Shown piece by piece: positions 1-12,567 of a stretch of 64,000 nucleotides of DNA. How positions within the stretch are numbered: position 1 is the first letter of the stretch; every line of letters begins with the position of its first letter. The position numbers were made by a program, and so were the translations under genes. The stretch comes from Dactylorhiza incarnata (taxonomy: Eukaryota; Streptophyta; Magnoliopsida; Asparagales; Orchidaceae): positions 1,426,001 to 1,490,000 of the forward strand of contig JAWHQI010000306.1 in the NCBI GenBank assembly GCA_033032865.1, read 5' to 3'. The notes below the pieces were generated by a model. The model was not told the DNA's origin and ran no database searches. It worked only from the letters and a program-made list of their open reading frames with translations.

Positions 1-969
1 CAACAAGTTATTATAGCTTGATATCCTTGCTGAGTTCGCTCATATCACTGGGGAGCATTTCTCACTTTGGGCGCTCTTGCTGAATGGCTTCCACGCCTTC
101 ATTCAAAGGATCAACTAAATAAACAAGGCAGAGATTTAGGGGGTGATAATTTAGAAAGTTGGTCTTGGAGTCATGTTGTTCAAGATAATTTTGATGTGTC
201 GTTGTCTTCCTTAAGCTGTCTTCATGGGTTAGTTCGTCTTGCCTCATCTGTCGATAAGTGCATCGAAAGAGCGAGAAATGCATGTGATATTCAACTTTTG
301 GCAGGAATTATCACTGAGATGGATGATAAAGTATTAGCTGATGGCATTATTAAATGTGCTGAAGAGAATTGAATGTATTTGGGAACTTGGTATCCTCTAA
401 ATGGCCAACGGTGCAATCTCTTTGAGACATTTGGACAAAAAATAATTTTGATAAAAAATCATTAAATGGGCTTGATGTTGCAAGAAGTGGACTCTTCTTT
501 CTCTTATGAACGTGTCTCTTGCATGGAAGTTACATGCCTTGTCCATGTCCTTGCATGTAAATATGGTTGTACTAGAAGAGGAAAAGAGTAGAGATGTGTT
601 TGAAACATTGCAAGAATTCTATGGAAAACAGCTTGATGAGTTGAGATGTAAAGATAAAAAACAAGAATTTCAATCACAAATCAATGGAAATATATCCTAG
701 TTTACTTCGATCTTTCCAATCACAAATCAATGAGGGATACTCCACTTTTGTGGAGAACCTCATTGAGCAGTTTGGAGCTGTATGCAGTTTGGAGCTGTAT
801 GCAGTTTGGGATACTCCACTTTCGCCACCACCGCGCCAAACGAAGCCTAGTTGACTCACTGGTTAGGCTCGCCACATGGAATGCATTATCTAATGCTCAT
901 TTGCTTGAACTGTTACCTCCACTGGAGTGGTGTTTTTCTGAAGCTGAAGGATACTTGGAGCCTCCCGAG
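1..969 (+). pseudogene. IYO: MINIYO/RPAP1-like C-terminal exons, copy A, degenerate
   Basis: MINIYO (plant RPAP1) is a large nuclear protein that promotes RNA polymerase II elongation and the onset of cell differentiation. Its C-terminal signatures can be read here in changing frames. Around 190-245 lies a SLSSLSCLHGLVRLA segment, at 505-640 a WKLHALSM segment followed by SRDVFETLQEFYGKQLDE, and at 860-965 a WNALSNAHLLELLPPL segment ending in EAEGYLEP. A splice donor (gag|gtaacg) follows at 969/970. The frame breaks near 370 and 440 and is disturbed again at 780-855, where a short duplication and a MITE-like end (caccaccgcgccaaacgaag) interrupt the reading. Homology is from remembered family sequence, not a search. 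The 970-1112 intron matches 46951-47080 of copy C. It is not expected to encode a working protein. Confidence 0.8.
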
Positions 970-1112
970 GTAACGAATAGATTTTATTCTCGTCTTCTTG
1001 TTGCATTGCTGATATGCGTTAATTACAATTCTCTTTCATGTGAGTTTGTGTAATTAATGAAATCTTACATCCCCTTTTAAAATTTACCAAAACCTCTCAG
1101 TTAAGTTTAACA

Positions 1113-1294
1113 TGTATTAAAGCCCAAGATTATAAGCCCAAAAGGGCTCATTATATATTTTCTTTTTCTTGTATTTAGTACTACATCTCTAAGTATAAAT
1201 TTTTCTTCTTCCTCCACTCTATATAAAGAGGGGAGCTCCAATGTAATAATTTAGATTTTTTGAATAGCAAATATTTATATTTCAAATTCTTACA
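1113..1294 (+). repeat. Ty1-copia 5' LTR
   Basis: The 182 bp LTR begins TGTATTAAAG and ends in TTACA. It has a TATA element (TATATAAAG, 1220-1228). It is followed at once by a primer site, 1295-1307, close to the initiator-Met-tRNA complement (tggtatcatagcc, one mismatch in the first 12). The left border is also where the intron stops matching the paralogous intron of copy C. No 3' LTR is present. Confidence 0.75.
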
Positions 1295-1694
1295 TGGTAT
1301 CATAGCCTGGCGAAATATGTCGCTGCTCTCTTATCACATGAATATTTCTGGTCTCGCACGATTAACCTGCCTCACACGAAAGCTCGCCATCTCTTGCGTG
1401 ATCCTCGACCAAGCAGAGCTCACCGAAATCCCCTCCCTGCACGGGATGTTTATAGGTTTTGCTAGGCTTCGTGCTCTCGCCACCACTCTATGAGCTTTAG
1501 CAACCTCCCGCGAGACCACCTTACTCCGTCTACGATGAACGAGTCGAAGAGGTCCTTCTGCGAGACCTCCTCCCGTGAGTCCTTCTCACTCCAGTCTGCG
1601 AGCTCTCCCTGCAAGCTCCAACGAGCTTTCCCTCCGATTTGGATGAGCTCGCCGATTCTTCCTACAAGTTTGTCGAGCTCGCTTGATTTGAACT

Positions 1695-3504
1695 ATGTCC
1701 ACACCACCACTCCCTCTTACTCTCGCTAACATTACTTCTAGTCCCACACTCATTTCCAGTGCATTTGGAAATCCAGGGACAACATTTAAATTAATTGGAC
1801 TGAATTATCCAGATTGGAGTGTTTCCTTCACCTTTCTTTTGGGTTCTCAACACAAACAACGCCATCTCACTGATGCTCTTCCTGACTCTGCGTCTCCCAC
1901 ATATGCTGATTGAGACGTCAATGATACTATTGTTCACCCCTGGTTTGCAAACAATTTTTTGAGACATGTCTACCCATCATTCGTCACGACGACACTATGA
2001 TGGAGCGTGCCTTCTTGCCGCCCTTTACCGTAAGGATGCCAAAATCTCTCATATACACCTATTCTAATCTCTTCGCTCAGCCAACACTCTCTCTCAATGA
2101 TTCATATCAGGAAGTTCAATCTCTTGGCGCCGAGCTTCTCCAACATCAGTCCTCTGCTGACCTTGTCACTTAGCAGAAATATTTTCAGGAACTCCTTGTG
2201 GTTTGTTATTTTCTCCGTCTTTCAGATTCATACGAGATGATCCGCCAACAGATCTTGGGAGAACCTGACACTTCCATCTTTGATGCAACTGCCTCTCACA
2301 TCTCTGTTATTAACCAACCTTCTGCAACGACCTCTGATTGTGTTCCCTTCGCCCTCCGACAATTTTGCTCATGTGGCCGGTCGTGGAGCTCACCGTGGCT
2401 GTGGGGGCACATTGGGGGTTGTGGGGGACCTAACTTTCTTTGCTCGCATTGTGGACGACTTGGTAATCTTGTTGAGAAATGCTTTCTAAAGCATCCACAC
2501 CTCCGTCCTTAGGCTAATGTCAGTCCTACTACGTTCGAGCCTTGTGCATCCTCATCCACCCTATTGCCGATAGTTTTCTTCGGTAGATATTGTGGCTTTC
2601 ACCAACCCCTCCAAGCAATCCGCCTATATTTCCACTTCTTCAGGTAGCATGCATATTGCTACGCAGGGTAAGTTGCTCATCGACTCTGGTGTCACCAATC
2701 ATATGACTGAGAATTCTCTTATTATCTCTCACCTCGAGAAGCATAACCGGTTACCACCGCCTTTGTGGATGATGACTCTCCTGCACCAGTTTGTGGATCT
2801 GGAGTTGTGACTATCGCCTCTCTTCTCCAGTTGAACGTCCCTCTATTCATCCCAATTTTTCTTGTAATTTGTTATATGTCAGTGCTCTTTCACAACAATT
2901 ATAATGCTTTATCTCATTTTCTATAATTTTATGTTATTTTCAAGGCCTTTAATCGAAGAGGGTGATTGGTACTAGGATTGACCGCGGCGGTCTCTACTAC
3001 CTTGACGATGTTCCCACTTCCTCTGCATATGTCGTCTCCACTTCTTTGCTCCAGTGGCAATATCGTCTTGATCATCCTCGGGTACGTCTCTTGCATCATC
3101 TCCTGCCATCTTTAAAGTTAGGCTCCACATTAGAATGTGAGACTTGCTAATATGATAAGCATCATCATAATATTTTTCCTGCCAAACTCTGTAGAATTTT
3201 TGTTCGTCCTTTTGACCTTGTTCATTTCGACATCTGGGATCCTAGTCCCACCAAGTATGTTAGTGGAGGAAGTCTGTACTTTATAACTTTTATTGATGAT
3301 TTCTCTCAATGTAATTGGATGTATCTTTTGAAAGAAATCTTTGAATTTTTTTTCCGTTTTCCTAAATTTCATAGTGAAATTTACACTGTTTGGTTTACCT
3401 CTAAAAGTTATTCGGACATATAGTGCGAAGGAACACATGAGCCAGCAGTCCTCATCTTTGTACACCTTCAATGATATTATTCATCAGACCAGTTTTGTAT
3501 TGAC
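1695..3504 (+). pseudogene. Ty1-copia gag-protease-integrase remnant
   Basis: The usual copia order is visible in broken frames. The gag N-terminus starts at 1695 (FKLIGLNYPDWS-type core) and stops at 1911. A zinc knuckle near 2430-2475 reads CSHCGRLGNLVEKC, so the knuckle histidine is replaced by Asn. A protease core near 2670-2710 carries LIDSGVTNHMT. The gag-pre-integrase region lies at 2962-3150 (WQYRLDHP). The integrase core follows at about 3200-3330 with HFDIWDP and FIDDFSQ. The element stops abruptly near 3504, before reverse transcriptase, where unrelated sequence begins. Many stops and shifts show that it is dead. The LTR and primer site just upstream belong to it. Confidence 0.8.
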
Positions 3505-3639
3505 GCCCCAACAAAAATGGAGCGGCGAAAAGGAAAAATTGACATCTCAATGTTGCTCGGACACTCCTGTTTCAGATGAATGTTGCACGCACCTATTGGG
3601 GTCTTGCGATTCTCATTTCTTATTTTCTCACTAACCCAC

Positions 3640-3970
3640 GCGTCGAATGGAGCGTGGCCGGCGCACGGGGTCACGCGCCGGGCGGCGTGATGTCGTCGCC
3701 CGGGGTCCGGGGCTGCCCGCCGCCAGTGCCCGGGGCTGCCCGCCGCCAGTGCCCGGGGCTGCCCGCCGCACGACGCCCGAGGCTGCTTGCCGAGCGGCGC
3801 TCGGCCGTGCCCGGGTGGTGCGCTCGGTGTGCGCGGGCTGCGCGAATGGTCGGCGCCCGTCCGGGCGCGTGCGCCCCTGCGTGTGCGCTTGCTTGTGCGC
3901 CTCGTGCGGTTGGTTGCGTAACACGTGTCAACCATTCCCGAAGAGCGCATGCGCTCGCAAGATGTCAGAT
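3640..3970. repeat. GC-rich segment with three 24 bp repeats
   Basis: Very GC-rich DNA between AT-rich neighbours. A unit beginning cccggggctgcccgccgcc occurs three times around 3715-3775. Open frames on both strands here are products of base composition and have no recognisable domain. It lies just 5' of the antisense ORF at 3997. Confidence 0.6.
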
Positions 3971-3996
3971 TGATTTTGATGAGTTTTTTACTCAGA

Positions 3997-5655
3997 ATTT
4001 TTGTAAAAATATTTATTTTTCCCTTTTCAGGCCCCGAAGCGGAGCGGCCAATCGAAGCTGATGCGGCTGCGCTCGACTCTTGACAGTGTGCGGGTTGACA
4101 TGTGGCGCAAGCGCCTGGGACTGCCCTCTAACATTGAGGTGAAAATTCCTCGAGCGGAAGAGCGCGCTCAGAACCCTCCAACCGGCTTTATGACTCTCGG
4201 AAAGTTGTTTAAAGTCCGTGTTTCGCTTTCCCCCCTCGGAGGAGGCTATGGAGATGTTTCGGTTATGCGGCGTTCCGATTACCCAGTTCACCCCAGCCGG
4301 GATGACGAGGATAATGGGGAAGATATTGTTCTTCCGGGAGCACAATGCGTGATATTCTCTGGAGGTCTTCAAAGACTGGTGCGAGATTTTCACTGATCCA
4401 GGTGGTCGAATTGAAGTTCGAAGTAAAAAGTGTTGGTTCCATTTTGGGGAAAAGAGTCACTACCGGCATGAGAATACCCTTTATGGATATGTTCGGAACC
4501 GTTGGGAATTGTCAGAGCTATGGAGAGCGCTTCCCGACCGCTGTTGTCGGCAGACGGGGCGGGAAGATGAGTTTGTACACATTCCTGGTTTTCCTGGCTG
4601 AGAGGGGTTGTCGAAGGCCTTGTACTGTATCGCCAGCTGCGTGGAGGAGAATAGGCAACTCTCGGTGGGACTTTCTTGGGACGCCGAGCGTGCAGCCGTC
4701 GTTCCCCTAGCTTGTCGTAAGAAGAGAAAGATTGTCTTCAAGAACGGGAGTTCCAGTCCAGGGTTCATTCCGCTAGCGCCTAGGAGTTATGATCATGAGG
4801 CCGGTCCGAGCCGCCGCTGGGCGGATCCGGTTCCAGCAGATCCTGATGTTGAGATTTCAGTGTCTCCTCTTGCCGATCAGGTCCCGCAGGAAGACTTGTC
4901 GTCGCCTCCTCCTTTGCCGACAGCGAGGCAAGCTTCTTCCTCTCTTTAGGTGATGACCTCTGTAGTAAGTGGAACTTCTTTTTCTCCAGTTCTTGCCTTC
5001 CATCTTTACTATTGTTTATGTATTCTGACTTCTTACTTTCTTCACAGGTCGGTGTTCTGACTAGCATTGTCCTTACATGGAACGATTGTTATGTGGGCCT
5101 CAAGGACGGTTACTTCGTACTCCAGGAGGAGCTGCGTGCGGCGCAGAGTGATTTGTCTACTTTGAAGAAGAAGGATCGTGACTTTGCCCATATCCGACAG
5201 CTTGAGTTAGATATCTCTCTTCACGATCAGAGGTTGAGAAGCTGCGAGAGGAGTTCGGCGGTGACAAGGCGCTTGCCCAGGATGCTCTTCGCCAGTTATC
5301 GGAGGCCCAAGGGGAGATATTCCGTCAGGAGGGCGAGTTGGGCTTTCTGAGAAGCGAGGTGGACAGGTTATCATCTGCCGAGAGGAGCATCAAAGAGACC
5401 AAAGTTGCGGGAGTTGCCGAATATAAGGGCTTCTTAGCTTTTGTGGAGGAGCAGTTCCAGATGTCAGAGGAGCTTCGCGCCGAGATTATGTCGAAGGAGG
5501 TGGAATCGTTGCAGGATGATGAGTGCGAGGTTGCCTTTCAGAGGGGCGTTCAGAAGACTCTCTGTATGATGGAGAGAAAGTTCAGATGTGACATCGCTGG
5601 TCTCGGAGCTGGGGACCTTTCGGAGGACGACTGCTCGGATGTAGCCAAGGATTGA
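3997..5655 (+). pseudogene. Plant Transposase_28-type retroelement ORF with coiled coil
   Basis: The first part (about 4061-4600) resembles the plant family once called putative gypsy-type transposon (Transposase_28). It has a RKRLGLPSNIEVKIP segment and a PPTGFMTL turn; after a frame change at about 4345 come LEVFKDWCEIF and a tract ending HIPGFPG. The second part (about 5220-5655) is an Ala/Glu/Leu-rich coiled coil (EVEKLREEFG, later LRSEVDRLSSAE) ending in an acidic tail and a stop at 5655. A stretch around 4950-5050 looks like an intron (ends ttcacag). The frame shifts near 4345 and 5225, so it is not intact. It runs antisense to the gag of the same element. The family assignment is from memory of its sequence style. 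Confidence 0.55.
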
Positions 5656-5851
5656 TATTTGTATTTATTGTTTTCCATCTTGTTGCTTTCTTTCATTGTT
5701 TGCTATTATTTTCTACTTATGTGCAGCGTTGAACTTGTGTGATTGTGCTTTTTTGGATCTTATTATATATCTTTTATTTTCATGTTTGATGGTTTTATTG
5801 TCTTAACTATCTTCGGAGTGGTGGTTAGGGGAACAGGCCCCCAGAGTGCTG
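5656..5851. other. 3' flank of the antisense ORF, no gene
   Basis: T-rich sequence that could be a 3' UTR. It ends in the first part of a tandem-repeat unit that resumes at 22793 after the E1 insertion. The last five bases (TGCTG, 5847-5851) are the E1 target-site duplication. Confidence 0.5.
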
Positions 5852-8196
5852 TGTTGGATCGATAGGCGCCCTTAGAGGGGGGGGGGGGGGTGAATAAGGG
5901 AATAAAATTCTTTTTAAAGTTTTAGACGATTTACTAAGTTGTTTTAAAGTAAATGTAAATGAAATAACAATTTAGCTTAATGGAAGAAACAATTGTAATT
6001 TGCAATTTTATAATTTACGTCAAATGAGAGAAAGCAAGTAAACACAAATAGAGATATGATTATATTATATAAAAAGGTGTTTACATAAATTTGATTTCAA
6101 TATCGCTAGAAATCGGAGGCGTACAAAGTAAAATAATTTTTCCTTTTTTATACCGACTTGTATCCCCACAAACCGGTTGGTTTTAGCTTATCCCTCGGAT
6201 ATGGCCTCAAGCCGCTTTAGCCAATCCTACCCCGGATATGGCCTCGAGCACCCCTAGATCTAATCTCCTAGACCTAGTCGCCAACTCACGCGGCGAATTA
6301 CCCCATAAGCCGCGCAAGGACATAGTCGCCAACACAAGACGAATTCTACTACAAAAATTACATTAATGAAATAAAGCAAATAACAAGAACTCCCTCTATG
6401 AGATTTCTGAAGTTGAGGATGAAGGATCGCTGTGCACAAGCGAGGTTGAAGCGATCGTTCTTCGAATGCAGTGTGGGGCCTTCCTTCTCCAGAAATCTTT
6501 TTTGGCTTTGAGTGGGAGATGAACTTTCGGCAGAGTAACAACTCTGGAAATTTGGCACAAGTAATTGTTGGATCGTGTGACGCCCTTAGAGGGGGGGGGG
6601 GTGAATAAGGGTGTGTTTAAAATATAATTTTTACTTAATAAATTTTTAAACAGATTTTACTTTTCTAAAAAATTACTCATAAACAATTTCAAACCAATGT
6701 AATTTTTGTATTAAACTAAACACAAATTTCTAAGTTAAAGATTAAGCAACCAAATTTGCAATTAATGAAAGAAGCATAATTATATTAATCATGAAATTTA
6801 CATACAATAAAATAATCTTAACAATGCTTAAGATCAATGCACAAATATGATAATATAAATTTCAATAATTTTGATTTTACCAATCCTTCTCCCAAGGATC
6901 AGAAGGCTATCACGTGTCTCTCCCTAGATCAAGCACAAGCCTACCCTCTAGATCTTCCCAAGATCTAGACGTAGCACACAAGGCCACGATTTCCTACCAA
7001 ACCACGCAAGGACTTGGACGCTCCGCACAAGGAAGCGATTTTCCCCTAAGCCGCGCAAGGACTTAGACGTCGCACGCAAAACGACGATTTCTCTACCAAT
7101 ACAAAGTTAAATGTAAATGAATGAAAATACAAAGTCAAGTGAAGAACTCCCTAGAAAATCAGATCTCTGAAAGGAAGGTTGAAGCCTCGAGATGATCGTT
7201 GATGTAGAAACGCGTCCGATCTCGTCTTCAATCTCAATCCTTCTAGCACAAATGGGAGTTGATGGAGTTCTGGAGCTTTCTGGTTCGAATGCACTCTGAA
7301 AGAAGGTCTGGAAATCTCAAGAACTGAATTCCACGAAGTTTTGAGCTCATTTAAGAAAAAGGAGCTGTCGCCATCCGATAGCTACGTGTCGCCGGAATCC
7401 GATACCTCCAGAGGCTGCCACGTGTCCCACTAAAACGAAGTTTCTGCGTGAAGTTGAGGTCGGGGTTGATACGTGGGCTGTCGGATATCCGATAGCACTA
7501 TCGGATATCCGTTAGCTAGGGTAACTGCTGCACATCCTGGCGTTATTGGAAGATCGTGCACTGTCGCCATCCGTTAGCGATATCGGAAATCCGATAGCAC
7601 ATAACCGTCAATCAGAGATTGGAAAACGAATGATATAGTGCGCTGTCGGAAATCCGATATCGCTGTCGGAAATCCGATAGCTCCACATTCTGGAAAATTG
7701 TCATTTTGCTCCAATTGAAAACATGATATTCTTGCACATGTTATCTGCACACCATTAATCAAAAATAGGATCAAATACATTCGGGATTTGTTATTCTCAA
7801 ACCGGACGAGTGCGGAATGCATGCTCCAACAGTAATCTCTCTTGAAGCTCTAACCAAAACGAGAGAGAACCCATCAATTTATAGACCTTGGAGATAGCGC
7901 ATGTGGTAGCTCCTAGCGCCTGCGGTAACGTTCGTGTAGAACGGTTGCGCAACCGTCAGCGGCGTGGCGTTGAGCGCACGAACTTGAGCTAGCGCCAGGC
8001 GGTAGCGCTAGCGCCTGCGGTAACATCTAGCGCTGGCGGTAGTGCTTTAGTTCAGTTTGTTGGTTCCAAGCTGCTTTCTACCTGTGGAGTATTGCACCTA
8101 TAGTTCCTGCACATTATAAACACACGACAAGCAAGATCAAATATAATTTGGGATTTGTTATTCTCAAACAAAGGGATGTGACACACATGTCCAACA
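5852..8196 (-). repeat. E1 3' LTR, split by a solo LTR
   Basis: 5852-6565 and 7837-8196 together match the 5' LTR at 21703-22787 (about 1074 versus 1085 bp without the insert). Both LTRs have a homopolymer G run after cgcccttaga and a GC-rich motif cluster before the TATA box. The LTR ends are TGTTGGATCG and the plus-strand cacatgtccaaca. Confidence 0.88.
6566..7831 (-). mobile_element. Solo LTR (1266 bp) inside the E1 3' LTR
   Basis: It begins TGTTGGATCGTGTG and ends GCATGCTCCAACA. GTAAT duplications flank it at 6561-6565 and 7832-7836. No internal region is present, so LTR-LTR recombination removed it. The terminal bases and the G run (cgcccttagaggggg) resemble the E1 and E2 LTRs, but the body is diverged. 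It contains a distinct short motif, atcggatatccgatagc and variants, repeated several times between 7370 and 7680. Confidence 0.88.
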
Positions 8197-11100
8197 ATCT
8201 CCTCCTTTTGATAATAACAAATCCTCTTAGCAAGAAATCAACAAAAGTGTTTATGGTAAATGATAAGCGAGATAAAAGTGAAACTATAATATATGATAAG
8301 CATGAGAAAAGTGCATACTCCCCCTATCTTAATGCCCCCCTACATAAATGCAATTATATGTGTTACTCCCCATAAATAATAGATTTAATGAATTATTGTC
8401 CCCTTAAACTTCTATATTTCTCCTATATAGATTTCTTCAATTAATCTCCCCCTTTTGGTATTATCAAAAGAAGGTGGGGTGAGGGTAGTAAGGAGACATT
8501 CTTTAGGATTTATATATCATGATCGAGCTTTTGAAATATATGAAATGATAAAGAGTTTAAGCATAATTTTGAAGAGATTTCAAATAAATAGATAAGAGTG
8601 TTAAGCAAGCGGAAGATTATAAGAAACATCTATTTATAAGCATGAAAATCATAAGTATAAATATGAGTTTAAGTTTAAAATGTAAAGATGTTTTAACCTT
8701 TTTGAAATCTCATAATTTTACATAAAGATACCAAGCATGAAATGAACATATCAAAAAGAGATTATACTACAATGTTCCATAATTTTAAGTTCAAGAGATA
8801 CCAAAACATTGTAGAGATAATGCTAGGTTATCTAGTGCATTTCTTATATAAAGAGTAGTATAGATAAAACATTAGGATCCAATACTCATGAGAAGAAGCG
8901 TTATGAAAGATAATGATGTGCACATAAGTGTATTTTGAGCAATGCTAACAATTGATTTAAATCACAAAATACAAGACATATGTAGAGTAAATTGCACAAT
9001 AAAACACAAGTATATCAACTTTCACACACTTTTAATGCACACTATTTTATAAAAAGTGGTGTACTAATCAAGAGTTGCACAAGACACTTTACTATTCTTT
9101 CCAAGGTGCTCAACCTCACAATGCTTATGAAGACTTATCAGGAGGTTCAAGTAGTGCTCGGTGAAGTTATATTTGTCTATATTTTTTTTTGTTCACTTTT
9201 GTGAGACAACATTCTCGGAATACACTTGTTTTGCAAACCCAACAAAATTTTCAAATATAACCACTTTTCTTCATTTTTAAGTGCAATTCAAATGTAGTGT
9301 AGATAATAAACTTATGCAAATTTTAATTCATTGTACAATTACAATACACAAGCAGACATTTATAGATTTAAACACACATGTACATTGCCAAACATAAGTG
9401 AGTGAAAAGTATCATTATCAATCACAATACATTTACTCATACTTAGAGGCATGCTAAGTTTGGTTCTACACATATTTTTAAATACAATTGATGCACTTTA
9501 AATAGATATATCAAAACATGATAAACAAAACAATGTTCATAGTAATTTGAAGGAATAAATTTTAACATTATAGATAATTCTAAATAATAGAATACATACA
9601 TGCTTGATGTTAGCAATAAAGATCATACAATTTTTTTTGTTTTGAAAATTTTTAATGAAAGAAAAACAAAAACCACAAAAAAAATATTTTTATATTTTTG
9701 AATTTTAAACTTTTGTAGTTGATTTTTCATAATATAAATAAAACAAAAATACCAAATGTCTGAAACACAAAAATAAAGTAGTACATATAAACTAACATAT
9801 TTTTAATGATTTTTAGAAATTTTGAAAAATAGGAAAATCAAACACCCACGCTAGCGCCGGCGCTAGTGCTCACGACAAACAGTACTTAGAGTAGTGTCAT
9901 GATTTTTTGAGAATTTTAAATTTTCACTTTTTGATCTTGATTAAGTGTACTCAGAGTAGTGTCATGCAGAAATTTCAGAATTTTTGGAGATCTCTAGGTG
10001 GATCAAATTTGCATGAAACTTTGGCTTTTTCAAATACTTGAGTTTTACAAAATCATTTAAGCACAAAAAAAGTAAATTATGCAAAACACAAGAGGATATA
10101 TTTTGAACAACCCAAAATATGCATGATTAAAGTGATAAGTAAATAAAATGTTCATGCAGAGAGTAATATAGGTATGTCTTAAGATTAAAAACTACCCAGA
10201 CTAAATGTCTACACCCTAGCCCCGTACTAAGTGACGGATGGGCATGAGGAGCTGCACACATGTCGTAGGTTGGGGTGTTAGTCCCATATGCACACACTAG
10301 AGAACGCTCAACCTAGCACTCTTTCCCCTCAGTGCCTCGCAAGGCCCCACTGGAACCCTCCCCGGTTAAGGACAAGACATGACTTAGAGGTTGGGTCTCT
10401 AATGCATACAACCCTACGCCCCCGCTATTGTGAGATATGAAGTCACATGTGAATAATCTTTGGACAACCTATACTTTTAAACTATGGGTTGATTTATAAA
10501 CTATGGTTTTTGTTTAATGTGAAGAATTATAGAAAAATATAAAACCGCATAAGTTTTCTACTTTTAAGAGATGACGATATGAGATAACTAGCACAATTAC
10601 TAATATTCAATAAGTGATAATGCTAGTATGAAGAGTTTTAACTTTAATGTCACGTCATAAAATTAACATTAATATTGGATGTATTCCAAAAATAGAGTTT
10701 CAAATTATAGATCTAGAATAAAGTGATGATTTAGTTTGATTTATTCTTATTATTACAAAGTTGATTCTAGAGTCTACATATATGAGAGATACATGCAATC
10801 AATAGCAAAGCATATCAATACACCAAATAATGGAAAGAAAAACATAATTCATATTTTTATCATAAGATTCATAATTCCTAGGTGATAGATATTATTGATT
10901 TGAGATATTTCTTGATAGAACATGAATTATGATTTTAGAGAATTTTGCATAGAATATATGTTGGATCATCATGATGTATGTGAATTCTATTCCTTCTAGA
11001 CTTATGGCAATATGATTTGGTGATTTTCTTTTGAATGAGCAAGTTCAATTTGTAAGTCTAGAAAATGATGATCATGCAATCGTATTAAAGACAAAGATCA

Positions 11101-12567
11101 CATATATAAAGTTTTAAAATTTATAATAAAATTTCATTCAATAATTGAATTTATTGATATTTGGTTTTGCATGATAATATATGATTCATGATACAATATT
11201 CATATATAGTCTAATGATTAATCCATAAACTATGTGTTTGTTGGAATTTTAGTATTTGATTATAATTTCAAATCACATAGTTATCAGAAATTTGAATAAC
11301 ATTGTAGATGTTATACTTAACATATAAATTTAAGCATAAACTAAGAAGTGATGCTAGGATGATAGTTTGAATGCAATGTTATTATATATGATTTAATGGA
11401 GATAATGTTGCATGTAATATGAGAAGATTTCAAATTAATTTTCTTTAGACCTAGAAAGGAATGATTAAAACTTTTGATTTGAACATAATGATACAAGATG
11501 ATTCTAAGGTCTAAATACATGCAAACAATAGAGATGCATATCACACACAAAACAAGATATGAAACTATAATACCAATAGTCATCACATATGTTATAATTC
11601 CTAAGGTTGATAGTATTAGTTGATTTAAGATAATTCTTGTTAGATCATGAATTATGATATATGATTATAGTGAATTTTAGCATATTATCAATAGATCATG
11701 GTGGTGATTGTATAGTTCATATTCATCTCTTTTAATATGTAGTGACTGCTTGTAAAATGAATATTATACTACATATATATAAAAGGACAAAAAAATTGTT
11801 TTGGTTATTTTGAATTGTTTTGTAAATTTTCTTTTTTATTTTAATTTGTAGAAATTTGACAAAAACAAATATAAGGTATCTGAAAGTAGAAGATAACGAT
11901 ATTTAACATAGCAAAATAAATTTTTTTTTAGAGAATAATAATTAGAGAAATCGGAATTTTTTAGGAAAATAGGCTACCGCCGGCGTTAGTGATAACGCCT
12001 GGCGTTAGCAAATCATGGTTTTTGATTTACAATTTTGAGTTACAATTTTTGATTTAAAAACACATGGTTTCATTTATATCATTTTATTTCGATTTTTCTC
12101 GATTATGATTTTTCAATATAGGGACTATCATATGCAACAAAGAAATTAGACAAATATGCAATAAGATGTGCATTTAATATTTTTTTTTGGCCTAAGACCC
12201 CTAAATAAGCTATTTAAATCCATTTTTTTAAAATAATTTCATTAGTCTTGATAATAATTTCAATATTCAATTTATGATGATAATTCAAGACATTTAAGGG
12301 TAAATGATTTAAAAAGATAAAGAACTAAGAAGTTTATAGATGTCACTTTGAAAAGCATATGACTTAATGTTCAATTTTAATTCAATTTGATTTGTTAAAT
12401 AATAGGCTTAAAATGTGTAAGTCATCTCCCATGAAATATAAAGTGACCAAAAACATTTTGGATCAAAAATACAAAATAAACAAAAGAAAAAGAAATAAAG
12501 CACATCATGAAGTGGAGTATTGATATTTCATTTTTATTTGATTCTAGTTCATGCAAATGGTAGGATA
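8197..12567. other. E1 AT-rich non-coding internal region
   Basis: About 4.4 kb without a credible ORF, strongly AT-rich, between the purine tract and the gag end. Homology to the E2 internal region (opposite strand) persists in islands: 9100-9170 (cctgataagtctt family) and 10191-10448. Palindromic GC motifs occur at 9851-9866 and 11973-12008. The pol genes expected here in an autonomous copia element are absent. Confidence 0.7.
10191..10448 (-). repeat. Conserved GC-rich block shared by E1 and E2
   Basis: This block reads on the minus strand almost the same as 19790-20042 on the plus strand of E2. Shared stretches include ttaaccggggagggttccag and cccatccgtcacttagtacg. By eye the identity is about 90%, much higher than the surrounding AT-rich DNA. 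No ORF or known RNA was recognised in it. Confidence 0.75.

Noticed and set aside
3477..4061. Arg/Pro/Ala-rich open frames on both strands
   Set aside because: All six frames are open because of GC content. No homology or start context distinguishes any of them.
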